In this document: positions 8,057 through 15,813 of the stretch, in pieces
Numbering within the stretch: the stretch's first letter is position 1
Layout: each line of letters opens with the position of its first letter
Assembly (NCBI GenBank): GCA_910588455.1
Contig: CAJUPG010000026.1
Location: 1 to 23,394, forward strand
Direction: 5' to 3'
Length of the DNA stretch: 23,394 nucleotides
Origin: an uncultured Oscillospiraceae bacterium
GTDB taxonomy: Bacteria > Bacillota > Clostridia > Oscillospirales > Oscillospiraceae
Notes under the pieces: generated by a model
The model's database searches: none
The model's input: the letters and a program-made list of their open reading frames with translations, nothing else
Told to the model about the DNA's origin: nothing
Position numbers and translations under genes: made by a program

Positions 8057-9517
8057 CTATTTGATTGTCCAATGCTCCATTTGATAAAAGGGGTCCTCCC
8101 GCACCGGATTCAGGCCCGATACCCGCCCCCACTGGGTCAATACGCTGCCGTTTTTAAAGCAGATTGGGATAAACAGCGCCTGGTCCATCAGGTGGCTGTA
8201 CACCACCCCCGCGTCCCCGACGCCCGCATTCAGCTCTGTAAGCAGCTGGTCGGTGATCAGGTTGGACCAGTCCGCGTAATTGAGGGCCCCGTCTGTCCCG
8301 ATGATGGCCCGCAGGTCGAAATCGGCGGTCAGATTCGTCTCCGCCAGATACAGGTCAAAGTCCCCGCTCTCCAGGGCCTGGATGTAGCCCTCCCAGGGCA
8401 GGCGGCGGACCTCAATGCCCAGGCCCACCGCCCGGAGCTGGTCCGCGATATGCTGGGCGGCGGCGGTTTTGGCGCTGTTCTCGCTGTTCACAAGCAGGAC
8501 CAGTTCTCCGCTCAACGCCTCTGGCTGATAGCTCCAGGCGTCGTTCAGCGCCTGGGACCACCGGGGGCTGTTGGGGTGCAGGGGCAGGGCGGTGGCCGCC
8601 GCGTGTCCGGCAAACACCGTATCCGCGATGCTTTCCCGGTCGATGCCCCTGGCCAGTCCCCGGCGCAGCGCCTCACTGGCACAGGGCCGGTCCTCCCGGC
8701 TGTTTATGCCCAAATAGACCATCCCCAGCCCCGGATAGTCCCAGACCTCATAGTTTCCGGAGTAGGCGGGGGTGTTGGTGCCCATCAGGTCCGTTTCCAC
8801 CAGGGTCACATCTCCGCTGTCAAAGGCGGCGATCAAGTCGTCGGTCTGGGTGATGGCGTGGAGGGGAATGGTTTTCGCGGGGACCGCCTGGCCCTCCGCC
8901 GCCTCCAGGGACAAAACCGTCTCCTCCTCCCGCAGCACATAGGGCCCGGTGCCCAGAGGCCGGGGCCCATCCCCCAGGGCGATGGGGATGTCCAGCAGGG
9001 CGGGCAAATTCCCGTTGGGGCTGGACAGGGTAATCACCACGCTGCCCTCCCCGGCGGCCACCCCCGTGATTCCCGCCAGCCGGGCGGCATACCGGGAGCC
9101 CTCCCCCCGGGCGGCGTTCAGGGCGTCCGCCGCAAGCTTCCCTGTCAAAGGCGTACCGTCGGAGAAGGCCGCGTTTTGCAGGGAGATGGTCCAGGTGAGC
9201 TTGTCCTCACTGGCAGCCGCCCCGGAGGCCAGCACCGGCTGGGGCTCAAAGCGCTCGTCCAGCCGGTAGAGGGGCTGATAAAGCAGGGAGGCCAGCAGCA
9301 GGTTGGTCCGGTTTTTGGACAGGGCCGGGTGGAAGCTCTCCTGGGGGTAGACCGCCAGGGTGAAGGGGATGGTCTCCCCCGCCGCCTCCTGGGGCGGGGC
9401 GGACACATCCGGCGGAGTCTCCTCCGGCTGGCTGATTGCCGGGGCCGGCGGAGTCCCGCAGCCGGCCAGCAGCAGGAGGACCAGCAAAAGCCCCAAAAAT
9501 CTCGTTTGTTTTGTCAT
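8057..9517 (-). CDS. Peptide/nickel-type ABC substrate-binding lipoprotein (SBP family 5)
   Basis: A 486-residue secreted lipoprotein of the OppA/DppA/NikA family (SBP_bac_5), which captures peptides, nickel chelates or similar ligands outside the membrane. Seen: a hydrophobic signal ending in the lipobox LLLAGC with the lipidated Cys at about 20; a low-complexity Pro/Glu linker; then the family pattern LLLASLLYQPLYRLDE, LTWTISLQNAAFSDGTPLT, GTGPYVL, the AxxALPLHPNSPRWS region and a C-terminal LFIPICFKNGSVL. No permease or ATPase of this type lies nearby, so it is an orphan binding protein in this window. Start: two adjacent ATGs (9520 and 9517). AGAAGG sits only 2 bases before the first and 5 before the second, so I prefer MTKQ at 9517. 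It lies 12 bases from purL and 12 from pgeF in the same operon. The ligand is unknown. Confidence 0.9.
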   Translation of the reverse strand: MTKQTRFLGLLLVLLLLAGCGTPPAPAISQPEETPPDVSAPPQEAAGETIPFTLAVYPQESFHPALSKNRTNLLLASLLYQPLYRLDERFEPQPVLASGAAASEDKLTWTISLQNAAFSDGTPLTGKLAADALNAARGEGSRYAARLAGITGVAAGEGSVVITLSSPNGNLPALLDIPIALGDGPRPLGTGPYVLREEETVLSLEAAEGQAVPAKTIPLHAITQTDDLIAAFDSGDVTLVETDLMGTNTPAYSGNYEVWDYPGLGMVYLGINSREDRPCASEALRRGLARGIDRESIADTVFAGHAAATALPLHPNSPRWSQALNDAWSYQPEALSGELVLLVNSENSAKTAAAQHIADQLRAVGLGIEVRRLPWEGYIQALESGDFDLYLAETNLTADFDLRAIIGTDGALNYADWSNLITDQLLTELNAGVGDAGVVYSHLMDQALFIPICFKNGSVLTQWGRVSGLNPVREDPFYQMEHWTIK

Positions 9518-9529
9518 CATTGCCTTCTA

Positions 9530-10339
9530 TTATACCATTTGTAAAATTGCCGCCATACTTCCCCTCTGGGTCCCCTGCATCCGGTGGGACCAGAAATCCG
9601 TCCGGTTGCAGGCGGTGCAGGCGTCGGAAACGGCGATGTGCTCCCGGGCCAGTCCCGCCCGCAGCAGCCAGCAGACATTTGCTTCCTTCAAATCCACCCG
9701 AAATTTCTCCCCGCCGGGGAGGGCCGTGATAAATGCCTCTCCGTCCAGGCCCAGCTCCGCCCGGAGGCCGTCGGGCACATCGGCGTGGGTCTCGAAGCAG
9801 CAGGGGCCGATGCCCGGGCCGATGGCGGCTAAAATATCCTGGGGATCACAGCCGTAGTCCTCCCGCATCTGCCGGGCCGCCTGGGCGGCGATGCCCTGAG
9901 CGGTCCCCCGCCAGCCGGCGTGGCAGGCGGCGATCACCCTCCGGACCGGGTCGTAGAGGAACACCGGCAGACAGTCCCCGGAGAAGATGGTAAGGGCCAC
10001 CCCCGGCTGATTCGTTATCATGCCGTCGGCCTCCACCTCGCCGGGGGTCTCCGGCGTGGGCATCACATCCGCCCGGGTGACGGGGCGGACCCGCTTGCTG
10101 TGCATCTGTTGGTTTTTCACCAGAGCGCTGGGGTCGGCCCCGATGGCATCACAGAAGCGCCGGAAATTTTCCCGGAGATTGGCGGGGTCGTCCCCCCGGC
10201 AGGCTCCCAGATTGAGGCTGTCCCAGGGGGCGGGGGAGACGCCGCCGATGCGGGTAGAAAAGCCGTGGGCCACCCCGGGGCCGAAGCCGTCGCAGGCGTA
10301 AAAGGGGATGCTTTTGACTGTTTTTCGTATGACTTGCAT
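9530..10339 (-). CDS. pgeF: Laccase-domain protein / peptidoglycan editing factor PgeF (YlmD/YfiH family)
   Basis: A 269-residue protein of the DUF152 / multicopper-polyphenol-oxidase-like family. Members are metal-dependent purine nucleoside enzymes (FAMIN/YlmD: phosphorylase and deaminase activities); E. coli PgeF is linked to fidelity of peptidoglycan precursor composition. Seen: the metal-ligand set His80 (QQMHSKRV), Cys123 (FSGDCLPV) and His140 (AACHAGWRG), plus the signature GPGIGPCCFE and an early FSTRIGG. Length and motifs are normal. Start: ATG 10337-10339 with AGGAG about 8 bases upstream. It lies 15 bases after the lipoprotein gene. Sitting in a zinc-import operon suits a metal enzyme, and its purine-nucleoside activity gives a loose link to purL downstream; both links are inference. 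Confidence 0.93.
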   Translation of the reverse strand: MQVIRKTVKSIPFYACDGFGPGVAHGFSTRIGGVSPAPWDSLNLGACRGDDPANLRENFRRFCDAIGADPSALVKNQQMHSKRVRPVTRADVMPTPETPGEVEADGMITNQPGVALTIFSGDCLPVFLYDPVRRVIAACHAGWRGTAQGIAAQAARQMREDYGCDPQDILAAIGPGIGPCCFETHADVPDGLRAELGLDGEAFITALPGGEKFRVDLKEANVCWLLRAGLAREHIAVSDACTACNRTDFWSHRMQGTQRGSMAAILQMV

Positions 10340-10354
10340 AAAATATCTCCTGTT

Positions 10355-11176
10355 TTAATCAGATTCCGTCGGGTCTGGGACGGCCCACTCCTGCAAGATG
10401 TCCTCCGCTTCTTCATATTCCAGGTACAGGCCGGTAGCGCTCTTCTGGCTGGGCAGGGTCCCCGCCGGGAACATGACCTCCAGGCCGCTGCTCCGGAATA
10501 TCACATACTCCGGCTGGAAGGCTTCGCGCATTTCTGCGCTCATTGGAGCTTCTTTGCCATAGTAGTCCGCAAACCACCGGGCGGCCTCCTCCTGGGAAAT
10601 GGTAAACAGGTCCATCGTGTCGATTTTTTCGCCGGTGTCCCGCCGGAAAGCGTCGCACAGCCGCAGCTCATTGGCCAGCTGTACGTCATATGAGGTGGTC
10701 ACAGAGGTGGAATAATAGCACACGGTATCGTTTGCGCCGCAGGGAGAAATCATCTGGTTCACCTGAAAACTGGAAAACTCCTTACCGCTCTCCTGGCAGC
10801 GCTGGTATGCCGCATAAGCTTTTTCCAGCTCCGCGGGGATGTCATAGAGCAGACCGCGCTGCTCGTAATAGGCCATAATTTCTTTTTGCGCCGGTTCGCT
10901 CAGGCTGGAAAAGTCGAGCTGTCCGCCCACAGCGACGTTCTCCGGGCCGGCGGGTGCGTCCTCCAGCAGAAGCTCCGTCCCGTCGTCCGGCAGCTTGTAG
11001 AGCCGCCAGAAACGGAACTCCTCCTCCCACCTGTCCACACGGGTCCCGTCGGAGAGGGTGTATGCCCCTTCCTCCACTAAGACCCAGTGGAATTCCTCTG
11101 GAGTTCCTGTGATTTCCTGGCACCCGGTCAGAAGCAGGAGGAGCAGTAAACCAAACAGCAAGCTTCTACGTTTCAT
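10355..11176 (-). CDS. Putative lipoprotein with a DUF3298-like C-terminus
   Basis: A 273-residue predicted lipoprotein. Seen: signal MKRRSLLFGLLLLLLLTGC with a clean lipobox (LLTGC, Cys19). The mature part has no membrane segment, and its C-terminal half reads FRRDTGEKIDTMDLF, then EYVIFRSSGLEVMFPAGTLP, then a final helix-like LYLEYEEAEDIL. That spacing resembles the DUF3298/RsiV-like fold, in which a basic segment is followed by a beta-sheet domain; I am only moderately sure. AAGGAGG lies about 11 bases before the ATG, and the gene begins 17 bases after the permease stop, so it belongs to the zinc operon. Two cysteines in the mature part (ISPCGANDTVCYY) could form a disulphide. Function unknown: it could assist metal uptake or sense the envelope. 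Confidence 0.75.
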   Translation of the reverse strand: MKRRSLLFGLLLLLLLTGCQEITGTPEEFHWVLVEEGAYTLSDGTRVDRWEEEFRFWRLYKLPDDGTELLLEDAPAGPENVAVGGQLDFSSLSEPAQKEIMAYYEQRGLLYDIPAELEKAYAAYQRCQESGKEFSSFQVNQMISPCGANDTVCYYSTSVTTSYDVQLANELRLCDAFRRDTGEKIDTMDLFTISQEEAARWFADYYGKEAPMSAEMREAFQPEYVIFRSSGLEVMFPAGTLPSQKSATGLYLEYEEAEDILQEWAVPDPTESD

Positions 11177-11192
11177 AAAAGTGCCTCCTTAT

Positions 11193-12032
11193 TTATTTTT
11201 TGAAGAAAAATGTCCCCAGGAAAAACAGCGCCAGGTACAGGGTGATGGACGCACCGGCGGAGGGACCCAGGTAGTAGGAGGTCATAAGCCCCGCCACTCC
11301 CGCCAGCATGGCCCCCAGCACGGAAAACAGGTGGTATTGGGCCATATTTTTGGCCACATTCCGGGCCGCTGCCGCCGGCAGCACCAGCAGGGAGTTGATC
11401 ACCAGCAGCCCCACCCAGGTCATGGACAGGGTGACCATCACGGCAATCACCACGGAGAACAGGGTTTCCTGCCAGAACACCCGGATGCCCCGGCTGTCCG
11501 CCAGGGCGGGATGGATCGCGGAGAGCATCAGCGGATTGAAGGAGAGGGCCCAAAAAACCACCGTTCCCAGGAGAATCAGGGCCAGCAGGCCGATTTTCGC
11601 CGGCTCCACTGATAAAATGTCCCCGATGAGCAGGCTGTTGAACCGGGTAAAGGACCGCCCGCCCATGGTCGAGATAAAAATACCCATGGCCACAGCGGTG
11701 GAGGAAAACACCCCGATTACCGTGTCGCTGGCCAGACTGGTGTTCCGGCGGACCAGATTGAACAAAACCGCAAAAATCACCGCAAAGATCACCGCCGACC
11801 AGGAGGGGTCCGACAGGCCGCACAGGGCCCCGATGGCCATCCCCGTAAAGGCGGAGTGGCCCAGAGCGTCGGAAAAGAAGGACATCCGGCTGTGGACCAC
11901 CATGGTGGACAGCAGGCCGAACAGGGGGGTGATAACCAGCACCGCCAGCAGGGCGTTTTTCATAAAAAACATCTGCCCCGGCTGGGCCCACTGGAAGGGC
12001 AGCAGGTCAATCAGAAAATACCAAAATTCCAT
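11193..12032 (-). CDS. znuB: Zinc/manganese ABC transporter permease (ABC-3 family)
   Basis: A 279-residue membrane permease of the ZnuB/AdcB/MntB family that forms the channel for zinc or manganese uptake. Seen: about 8 hydrophobic segments, with the family landmark SFFSDALGHSAFTGMAIGAL, the region SSTAVAMGIFISTM, and the end TWVGLLVINSLLVLPAAAAR followed by two more helices. Start: ATG 12030-12032 (MEFWYF), one base after the ATPase stop TAA at 12034-12036, with a G-rich stretch as ribosome site. Two upstream in-frame ATGs lie inside the ATPase gene and are less likely. The ligand is probably zinc, judged from the His-rich partner protein. Confidence 0.93.
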   Translation of the reverse strand: MEFWYFLIDLLPFQWAQPGQMFFMKNALLAVLVITPLFGLLSTMVVHSRMSFFSDALGHSAFTGMAIGALCGLSDPSWSAVIFAVIFAVLFNLVRRNTSLASDTVIGVFSSTAVAMGIFISTMGGRSFTRFNSLLIGDILSVEPAKIGLLALILLGTVVFWALSFNPLMLSAIHPALADSRGIRVFWQETLFSVVIAVMVTLSMTWVGLLVINSLLVLPAAAARNVAKNMAQYHLFSVLGAMLAGVAGLMTSYYLGPSAGASITLYLALFFLGTFFFKK

Positions 12033-12033
12033 G

Positions 12034-12819
12034 TTAAACGCCGCCCCCCTTTTCATGCCCCAAGCGCAGATGAAAGGTCTCATAAAATTCCGGCGCGGCC
12101 AGCACCTGGTCCGGAGTGCCGATTTTCACCACCCCCTGGTTGAGCAGAATTACCTTGTCCGCAAACTGCCCCAGAGTGGCGAAATCGTGGGTGGAGAAGA
12201 GGATGGACAGGTCGTATTGGGTACGCAGCTCATCCAGCATCTCCAACAGCTGGTGTTCTCCCTCAATGTCCACCCCGGACAGAGGTTCGTCCAGAATCAG
12301 GATATGGGGGATGGGCTCCAGGGCCATGGCCAGCAGCACCCGCTGGAGCTGCCCGCCGGACAGCCCCCCCATGGGCCGGTCCAGCAGGTCCGCCCCGTGG
12401 ACCCGCTCCAGGCAGCGCTCCGCCCGCTCCCGGTATTTTCCGGGGATGGGCAGGAACACCGGCCACCGGCTGGTGGCGGCGGTGAAGAAGTCCAGTACGC
12501 TCACCGGGTCCCCCCGGTCGAAGCTGGGGGCCTGGGGCACGTAGCCGGTCAGGGGAGCGGACAGGGGGATGGCGGGGCCCCGGGCGGGGGAAAAGGTGAT
12601 TTTCCCCTGATAGGGCATTTGGCCCAGAATGCACCGGAACAGGGAGGATTTACCCGCCCCGTTGGGCCCAATGAGGGCGGCGATCTCCCCGCAGTGGAGG
12701 TGAAAGGAGACGTCCTGCAAAATCCGCTCCCCCTGGAGCTGCACCGACAGGCCCTCCAGCTTCAGGCAGCAGGAGTCGGCGCACCCGGCGGCAAGTTTTC
12801 CGTGTTTGATCTTTCTCAT
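12034..12819 (-). CDS. znuC: Zinc ABC transporter ATP-binding protein
   Basis: A 261-residue cytoplasmic ATPase that powers the adjacent permease. Seen in order: Walker A GPNGAGKSS at 51-59, Q-loop GYVPQAPSFD, signature LSGGQLQR, Walker B ILILDEPLSGVD, and H-loop STHDFATL. All catalytic motifs are intact. The N-terminus has about 20 extra residues with several Cys (AAGCADSCC) before the usual LEGLSVQLQGERIL; this could be a small metal-binding tag or simply a variable leader. The ATG at 12817-12819 overlaps the znuA stop (ATGA), so translation is coupled. Confidence 0.95.
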   Translation of the reverse strand: MRKIKHGKLAAGCADSCCLKLEGLSVQLQGERILQDVSFHLHCGEIAALIGPNGAGKSSLFRCILGQMPYQGKITFSPARGPAIPLSAPLTGYVPQAPSFDRGDPVSVLDFFTAATSRWPVFLPIPGKYRERAERCLERVHGADLLDRPMGGLSGGQLQRVLLAMALEPIPHILILDEPLSGVDIEGEHQLLEMLDELRTQYDLSILFSTHDFATLGQFADKVILLNQGVVKIGTPDQVLAAPEFYETFHLRLGHEKGGGV

Positions 12820-13751
12820 TCGTGACCTATGACCTCTTTCCCGGCAAAGCCGTTGACGATTGCGGTCACGTTATCTGTGACGGCGTTTAAATACTGCTCC
12901 AAGCTGCCGTCGGGGCCGTCCATAATCATGGACAGCTGCCCCACCCGGCACCCGGTCTCCCGGGCGATGGCCTGTGCCGTAGCGTCGGAGCCGTTGACTT
13001 CGGTGAAAATAATTGGAATGTCATATTCCCGCACCAGCTGGGTTATCTCCACGATCTCCTTGGCGCTGGCCTCGCTGCCCGCCTCCTCCTCAATGGAGGC
13101 CAGCAGGGGCAGGCCATAGGCCTGGGCAAAATACTGAAATCCGTTGTGGAAGGTAACCAGGCCGGGGATGGGGTGATACATTTGAATCAATTCCCGGGCC
13201 AGGTTCTGCCGGGCGGCCAGCAGGGCGGAGACCTCCGCGGCGTTTTCCGCATACTGCCGGGCGTGGTCCGGGTCCAGCTGGGACAGACCCGCCTGGATAT
13301 TCTGGACCATCCGGTCCGCCCGGGCCGGATCCATCCAATAGTGGGGGTCCCAGTGTCCGTGGTCGTGGTCCCCGTGCTCCTCATGGTCGTGCTCCAGGCT
13401 CTCCAGCAGCTGGACGTTCCGGGAGCAGTCAATTACCTGGGCGTCGGAGGTTTCCAGGGCGTCCTCCAGAAATTCCTCCAGCCCCGCGCCGTTGAGGGCG
13501 ATCACGTCGGCCCCCTCAAGCTTCTGCATATCCCGCATGGACAGGGTGTAGTCGTGGAGACAGCTGACGCTTCCCGTATCCAGCCGCTCCACAGCGACGC
13601 CCTCCACCCCCTCCGTAATGGCACAGGTGAAGAGATAGATGGGATATGTGGTGGCTACGACAGACAGATTTGCCTCCCGGGCCGGGGCGGAGGGGGCGCA
13701 GCCGGCCAGAACCAGCAGGGCCAGCAACGCGGACCAGATTTTTTGCTTCAT
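12816..13751 (-). CDS. znuA: Zinc ABC transporter substrate-binding lipoprotein
   Basis: A 311-residue lipoprotein of the cluster 9 (ZnuA/AdcA) family that binds zinc outside the membrane and hands it to the permease. Seen: lipobox LVLAGC with Cys18; a His in CLHDYTL (about 66); a His/Asp-rich loop HDHEEHGDHDHGH at about 121-133, typical of zinc rather than manganese binders; then His137 (WDPHYWMDP) and His202 (VTFHNGFQYF); and an acidic ligand candidate in FTEVNGSD (Glu251). Start: ATG 13749-13751 (MKQKIW) with GGAG 7 bases upstream; an upstream in-frame ATG would put 17 charged residues before the signal peptide and is rejected. First gene of the operon. The family and metal are well supported; zinc over manganese rests on the His loop. 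Confidence 0.95.
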   Translation of the reverse strand: MKQKIWSALLALLVLAGCAPSAPAREANLSVVATTYPIYLFTCAITEGVEGVAVERLDTGSVSCLHDYTLSMRDMQKLEGADVIALNGAGLEEFLEDALETSDAQVIDCSRNVQLLESLEHDHEEHGDHDHGHWDPHYWMDPARADRMVQNIQAGLSQLDPDHARQYAENAAEVSALLAARQNLARELIQMYHPIPGLVTFHNGFQYFAQAYGLPLLASIEEEAGSEASAKEIVEITQLVREYDIPIIFTEVNGSDATAQAIARETGCRVGQLSMIMDGPDGSLEQYLNAVTDNVTAIVNGFAGKEVIGHE

Positions 13752-13782
13752 GTTACGCTCCAATTCATCGGTATGGCAAGAG

Positions 13783-13795
13783 ATACTATAAGTAT
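13783..13795. promoter_or_regulatory. Small palindrome overlapping the znuA -10 box
   Basis: ATACT-ATA-AGTAT is a perfect 5-bp inverted repeat with a 3-base spacer. It covers most of the -10 element and the likely start site of the znuA promoter, a position suited to a repressor such as a zinc-responsive Zur/AdcR-type protein. The arms are short and do not clearly match a known Zur consensus, so this is a low-confidence operator. Confidence 0.3.
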
Positions 13796-13819
13796 ATCGC
13801 ATTCAGCAGGGTTTGTAAA
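13791..13819 (-). promoter_or_regulatory. Sigma-A promoter of the znuACB-pgeF-purL operon
   Basis: On the minus strand: -35 TTTACA (13814-13819), 17-base spacer, -10 TATACT (13791-13796). The start site would be near 13784, giving a leader of about 33 bases before znuA. No other convincing promoter was seen within the seven-gene run downstream. Confidence 0.75.
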
Positions 13820-13944
13820 TCAACAGTTTTCCAGTCAAACTGATTTCCCTGTCACAGGGCCGCCATGCCGGAAACCCTCCCCGCACCATCTGCCATTGCG
13901 GCGCATAGTCTAAGGTAGATTTTCAATGTATGGAGGATTTTTCT

Positions 13945-14253
13945 ATGGTTTCTTCCCCAAAGGTCCAATATTTTCTGGGAGCCAATTCTCCCAGCGGATT
14001 TTATTCTCTCTATTCCGAGCTGCTTCCCCCGGAACAGGCCCGCAGCATTTACATTCTAAAGGGCGGCCCCGGCTGTGGAAAGTCCACGCTGATGCGCCGG
14101 ATTGCCGCCCTGGCGGAAGAGGCTGGTGAGCCGGTTGAGTACATACTTTGCTCCGGCGACCCGGCATCTCTGGACGCGGTGGTTCTGCCGAAAAAACAGA
14201 TTGCCCTGGTGGACGGAACCGCGCCCCAGGGGGTGGTAACCCAAGGACATTAA
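13945..14253 (+). pseudogene. P-loop ATPase of the PRK06851-like family, truncated by a recombinase insertion
   Basis: A 102-codon remnant of a P-loop nucleotide-binding protein that in Clostridia is usually about 350 residues. Seen: start ATG 13945 (MVSSPKVQYFLGANSP) with GGAGG at 13932-13936, and Walker A LKGGPGCGKSTLMRR at about 38-52. Then comes KKQIALVDGTAP, at the point where relatives continue with a conserved His-Val-Val-Asp-Pro stretch; here the reading turns to QGVVTQGH and stops. The stop TAA at 14251-14253 overlaps the recombinase stop on the other strand. The second half is not found elsewhere in the window. The family name is from memory of the LVDGTAP pattern. The function of intact members is not known to me beyond ATP binding. 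Confidence 0.7.
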
Positions 14254-15788
14254 AACCTCCAGGTCACTCTTACTTCCTGTTGACCCGTTTCCGGATTCTT
14301 CTCGCAGATTTCGATTTTCTCGACCAATCCAACCACCAATTCCCGCGGAACCGTTTCCAGCTTCAAGAGCTCCTGCGCCCGTTCTATCCGCTCATACTGC
14401 TGCTCTGGATGCTCCCACTCCGCCAGTTCTTCCCCGATGACCGCCAGCCGCCGCTCCAGGCGGCTTTTTTCTTCCAGAAATGACTGGTTCAGTTCTATAA
14501 ACTGTTCTTCACCGAGCAGACCGGCCACCCGGTCCAGATACAGCATTTTCAGGGCTTGGCCGCGTTTCTCCAGCTGGGCGGTCAGGGCTTTCCGCTCCTG
14601 CTCCAGCGCCTCCCGGCGGGTGTCCCGCTGGGGCAGGAGGTCCGCCGGGTCCAGCCGGTAATAGGTCTGGACGTAGTAGCGGATCCGCTCAGAAATCAAG
14701 TCGACCAGCTGGTCCAGCCGGACAGAGTGGCGGGTACACAGCCGTTTGCTCCCGCTGTCGGCGTACAACCTGCACCGCAGATAGGAGCACTTCCCGTTGG
14801 AGCACTTGCTCATGGTGGAGCCGCAGTCCGCGCACTTCACCAACCCGGACAGCAGATGGGCCTCCCCGGTGCCGTCTGTCCGGGAGCGCAGCTTCAAGCT
14901 CCGCTGGACCGCCTCAAAGGCGGCCCGGTCGATGATCGCCTCATGGGTTCCCTCCACCCGGTACCACTCACTTTCCGGCGTGTCGATGACCACCCTGGAC
15001 TTGTAGCTGACCTTCCGCCGCCGCCCCTGGATCATGACGCCGGTGTACATCTCGTTGGTCAGAATGCGCCCCACCGTCACCTTGTTCCACAATCCCAAGT
15101 CGTTTTTGACGGGGTGGTTGCAGCTCCAGCCCCGCTCCGCCTTGTAGCGGGTAGGATTGGGGATGCCTTTCTGGTTCAGCCGATAGGCGATATTCTGCCG
15201 CCCGTTCCCCTCCAGCGACCATTGGTAAATCTGCCGCACTACCTCCGCCGCCTCCGGGTCTGGAATAATGTGGTTTTTGTCCGTGGGGTCCTTGCGGTAG
15301 CCGTAGATGGGAAAGCCGCCGATATACCTGCCCTCTTTTCGCTTCAGGTCAAGCACCATGCGGACATTTTCCGACAGGTCCTCCAGATACCACTCGTTCA
15401 CCAGACCGTTGATCTGCCGGGCCTTCTTGTTGCCCTTGACCTCCGTGTCGGCGTTGTCCGCCACTGCGATGAACCGAATGCCCCAGATGGGGAACAGGCC
15501 GTGAATGTATTTCTCTACCAGTTCCATGTCGCGGGTGAAACGGGACTGGCTCTTGCAGAGGATGATCTGGAATTTTTTCGCCTTGGCGGCCTCGATCATG
15601 CGGTTGAAGCCGGGGCGCTGGCTGTCTACCCCGGAGTAATCCTCGTCGCTAAAAATCGAGTAGACGTCCCACCCGTGGTCGATGGCGTAGCGGCTCAGCA
15701 GGGACTTCTGGTTCTGGATGCTCTCGGATTCGGGCTGCTGCTTGTCCTCGTCCTCCTTGCTCAGTCGTGTATAGATCGCGCAAAGGAT
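14250..15788 (-). CDS. Large serine recombinase, apparent ATC start
   Basis: A 512-residue site-specific recombinase of the large serine family (TnpX/TndX/phage integrase type), which cuts and rejoins att sites. Domains: N-terminal resolvase fold with IYTRLSKEDED holding catalytic Ser10, FSDEDYSG, and CKSQSRFTRDMELV; recombinase domain with GYRKDPTDKNHIIPD and GIPNPTRYK; zinc ribbon KCADCGSTMSKC; a long coiled coil (EALEQERKALTAQLEKR onward); and a C-terminal WRF. The frame is open from the TAA at 15792-15794 onward. No ATG exists before codon 64 (15599), which would delete the active site. AAGGAGG at 15797-15803 lies 8 bases before ATC at 15786-15788, exactly where an ATG is expected. It is therefore either a rare ATC start, a start-codon mutation, or a base error. 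The 3' end abuts the truncated ATPase. Confidence 0.85.
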   Translation of the reverse strand: MLCAIYTRLSKEDEDKQQPESESIQNQKSLLSRYAIDHGWDVYSIFSDEDYSGVDSQRPGFNRMIEAAKAKKFQIILCKSQSRFTRDMELVEKYIHGLFPIWGIRFIAVADNADTEVKGNKKARQINGLVNEWYLEDLSENVRMVLDLKRKEGRYIGGFPIYGYRKDPTDKNHIIPDPEAAEVVRQIYQWSLEGNGRQNIAYRLNQKGIPNPTRYKAERGWSCNHPVKNDLGLWNKVTVGRILTNEMYTGVMIQGRRRKVSYKSRVVIDTPESEWYRVEGTHEAIIDRAAFEAVQRSLKLRSRTDGTGEAHLLSGLVKCADCGSTMSKCSNGKCSYLRCRLYADSGSKRLCTRHSVRLDQLVDLISERIRYYVQTYYRLDPADLLPQRDTRREALEQERKALTAQLEKRGQALKMLYLDRVAGLLGEEQFIELNQSFLEEKSRLERRLAVIGEELAEWEHPEQQYERIERAQELLKLETVPRELVVGLVEKIEICEKNPETGQQEVRVTWRF

Positions 15789-15796
15789 TTGTTACA

Positions 15797-15803
15797 CCTC
15801 CTT
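15797..15803 (-). promoter_or_regulatory. Shine-Dalgarno of the recombinase that fixes the ATC start
   Basis: AAGGAGG on the minus strand, 8 bases before the ATC codon at 15786-15788. This is the strongest ribosome site in the region and has no ATG, GTG or TTG at the right distance in the recombinase frame. Confidence 0.6.
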
Positions 15804-15813
15804 CAAGGCGTAA

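Noticed and set aside
9529..9534. TATAAT on the minus strand just before the SBP lipoprotein gene
   Set aside because: No -35-like hexamer lies 16-18 bases upstream, and the box overlaps the pgeF stop codon; the gene is more likely read from the operon promoter.
8072..9544. A 490-codon open frame on the + strand opposite the SBP lipoprotein
   Set aside because: It has the same low-complexity Gly/Gln/Arg composition caused by codon bias of the real gene. It also overlaps several real stops and starts of the operon.
13330..13400. His/Asp-dense stretch in znuA as a possible separate metal-binding small protein or repeat
   Set aside because: It is the usual His-rich loop of ZnuA-type proteins, in frame and in the expected place.
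13847..13859. CCCTG-TCA-CAGGG dyad in the intergenic region before the truncated ATPase
   Set aside because: Only 5-bp arms with no promoter placed around it; too weak to call an operator or terminator.
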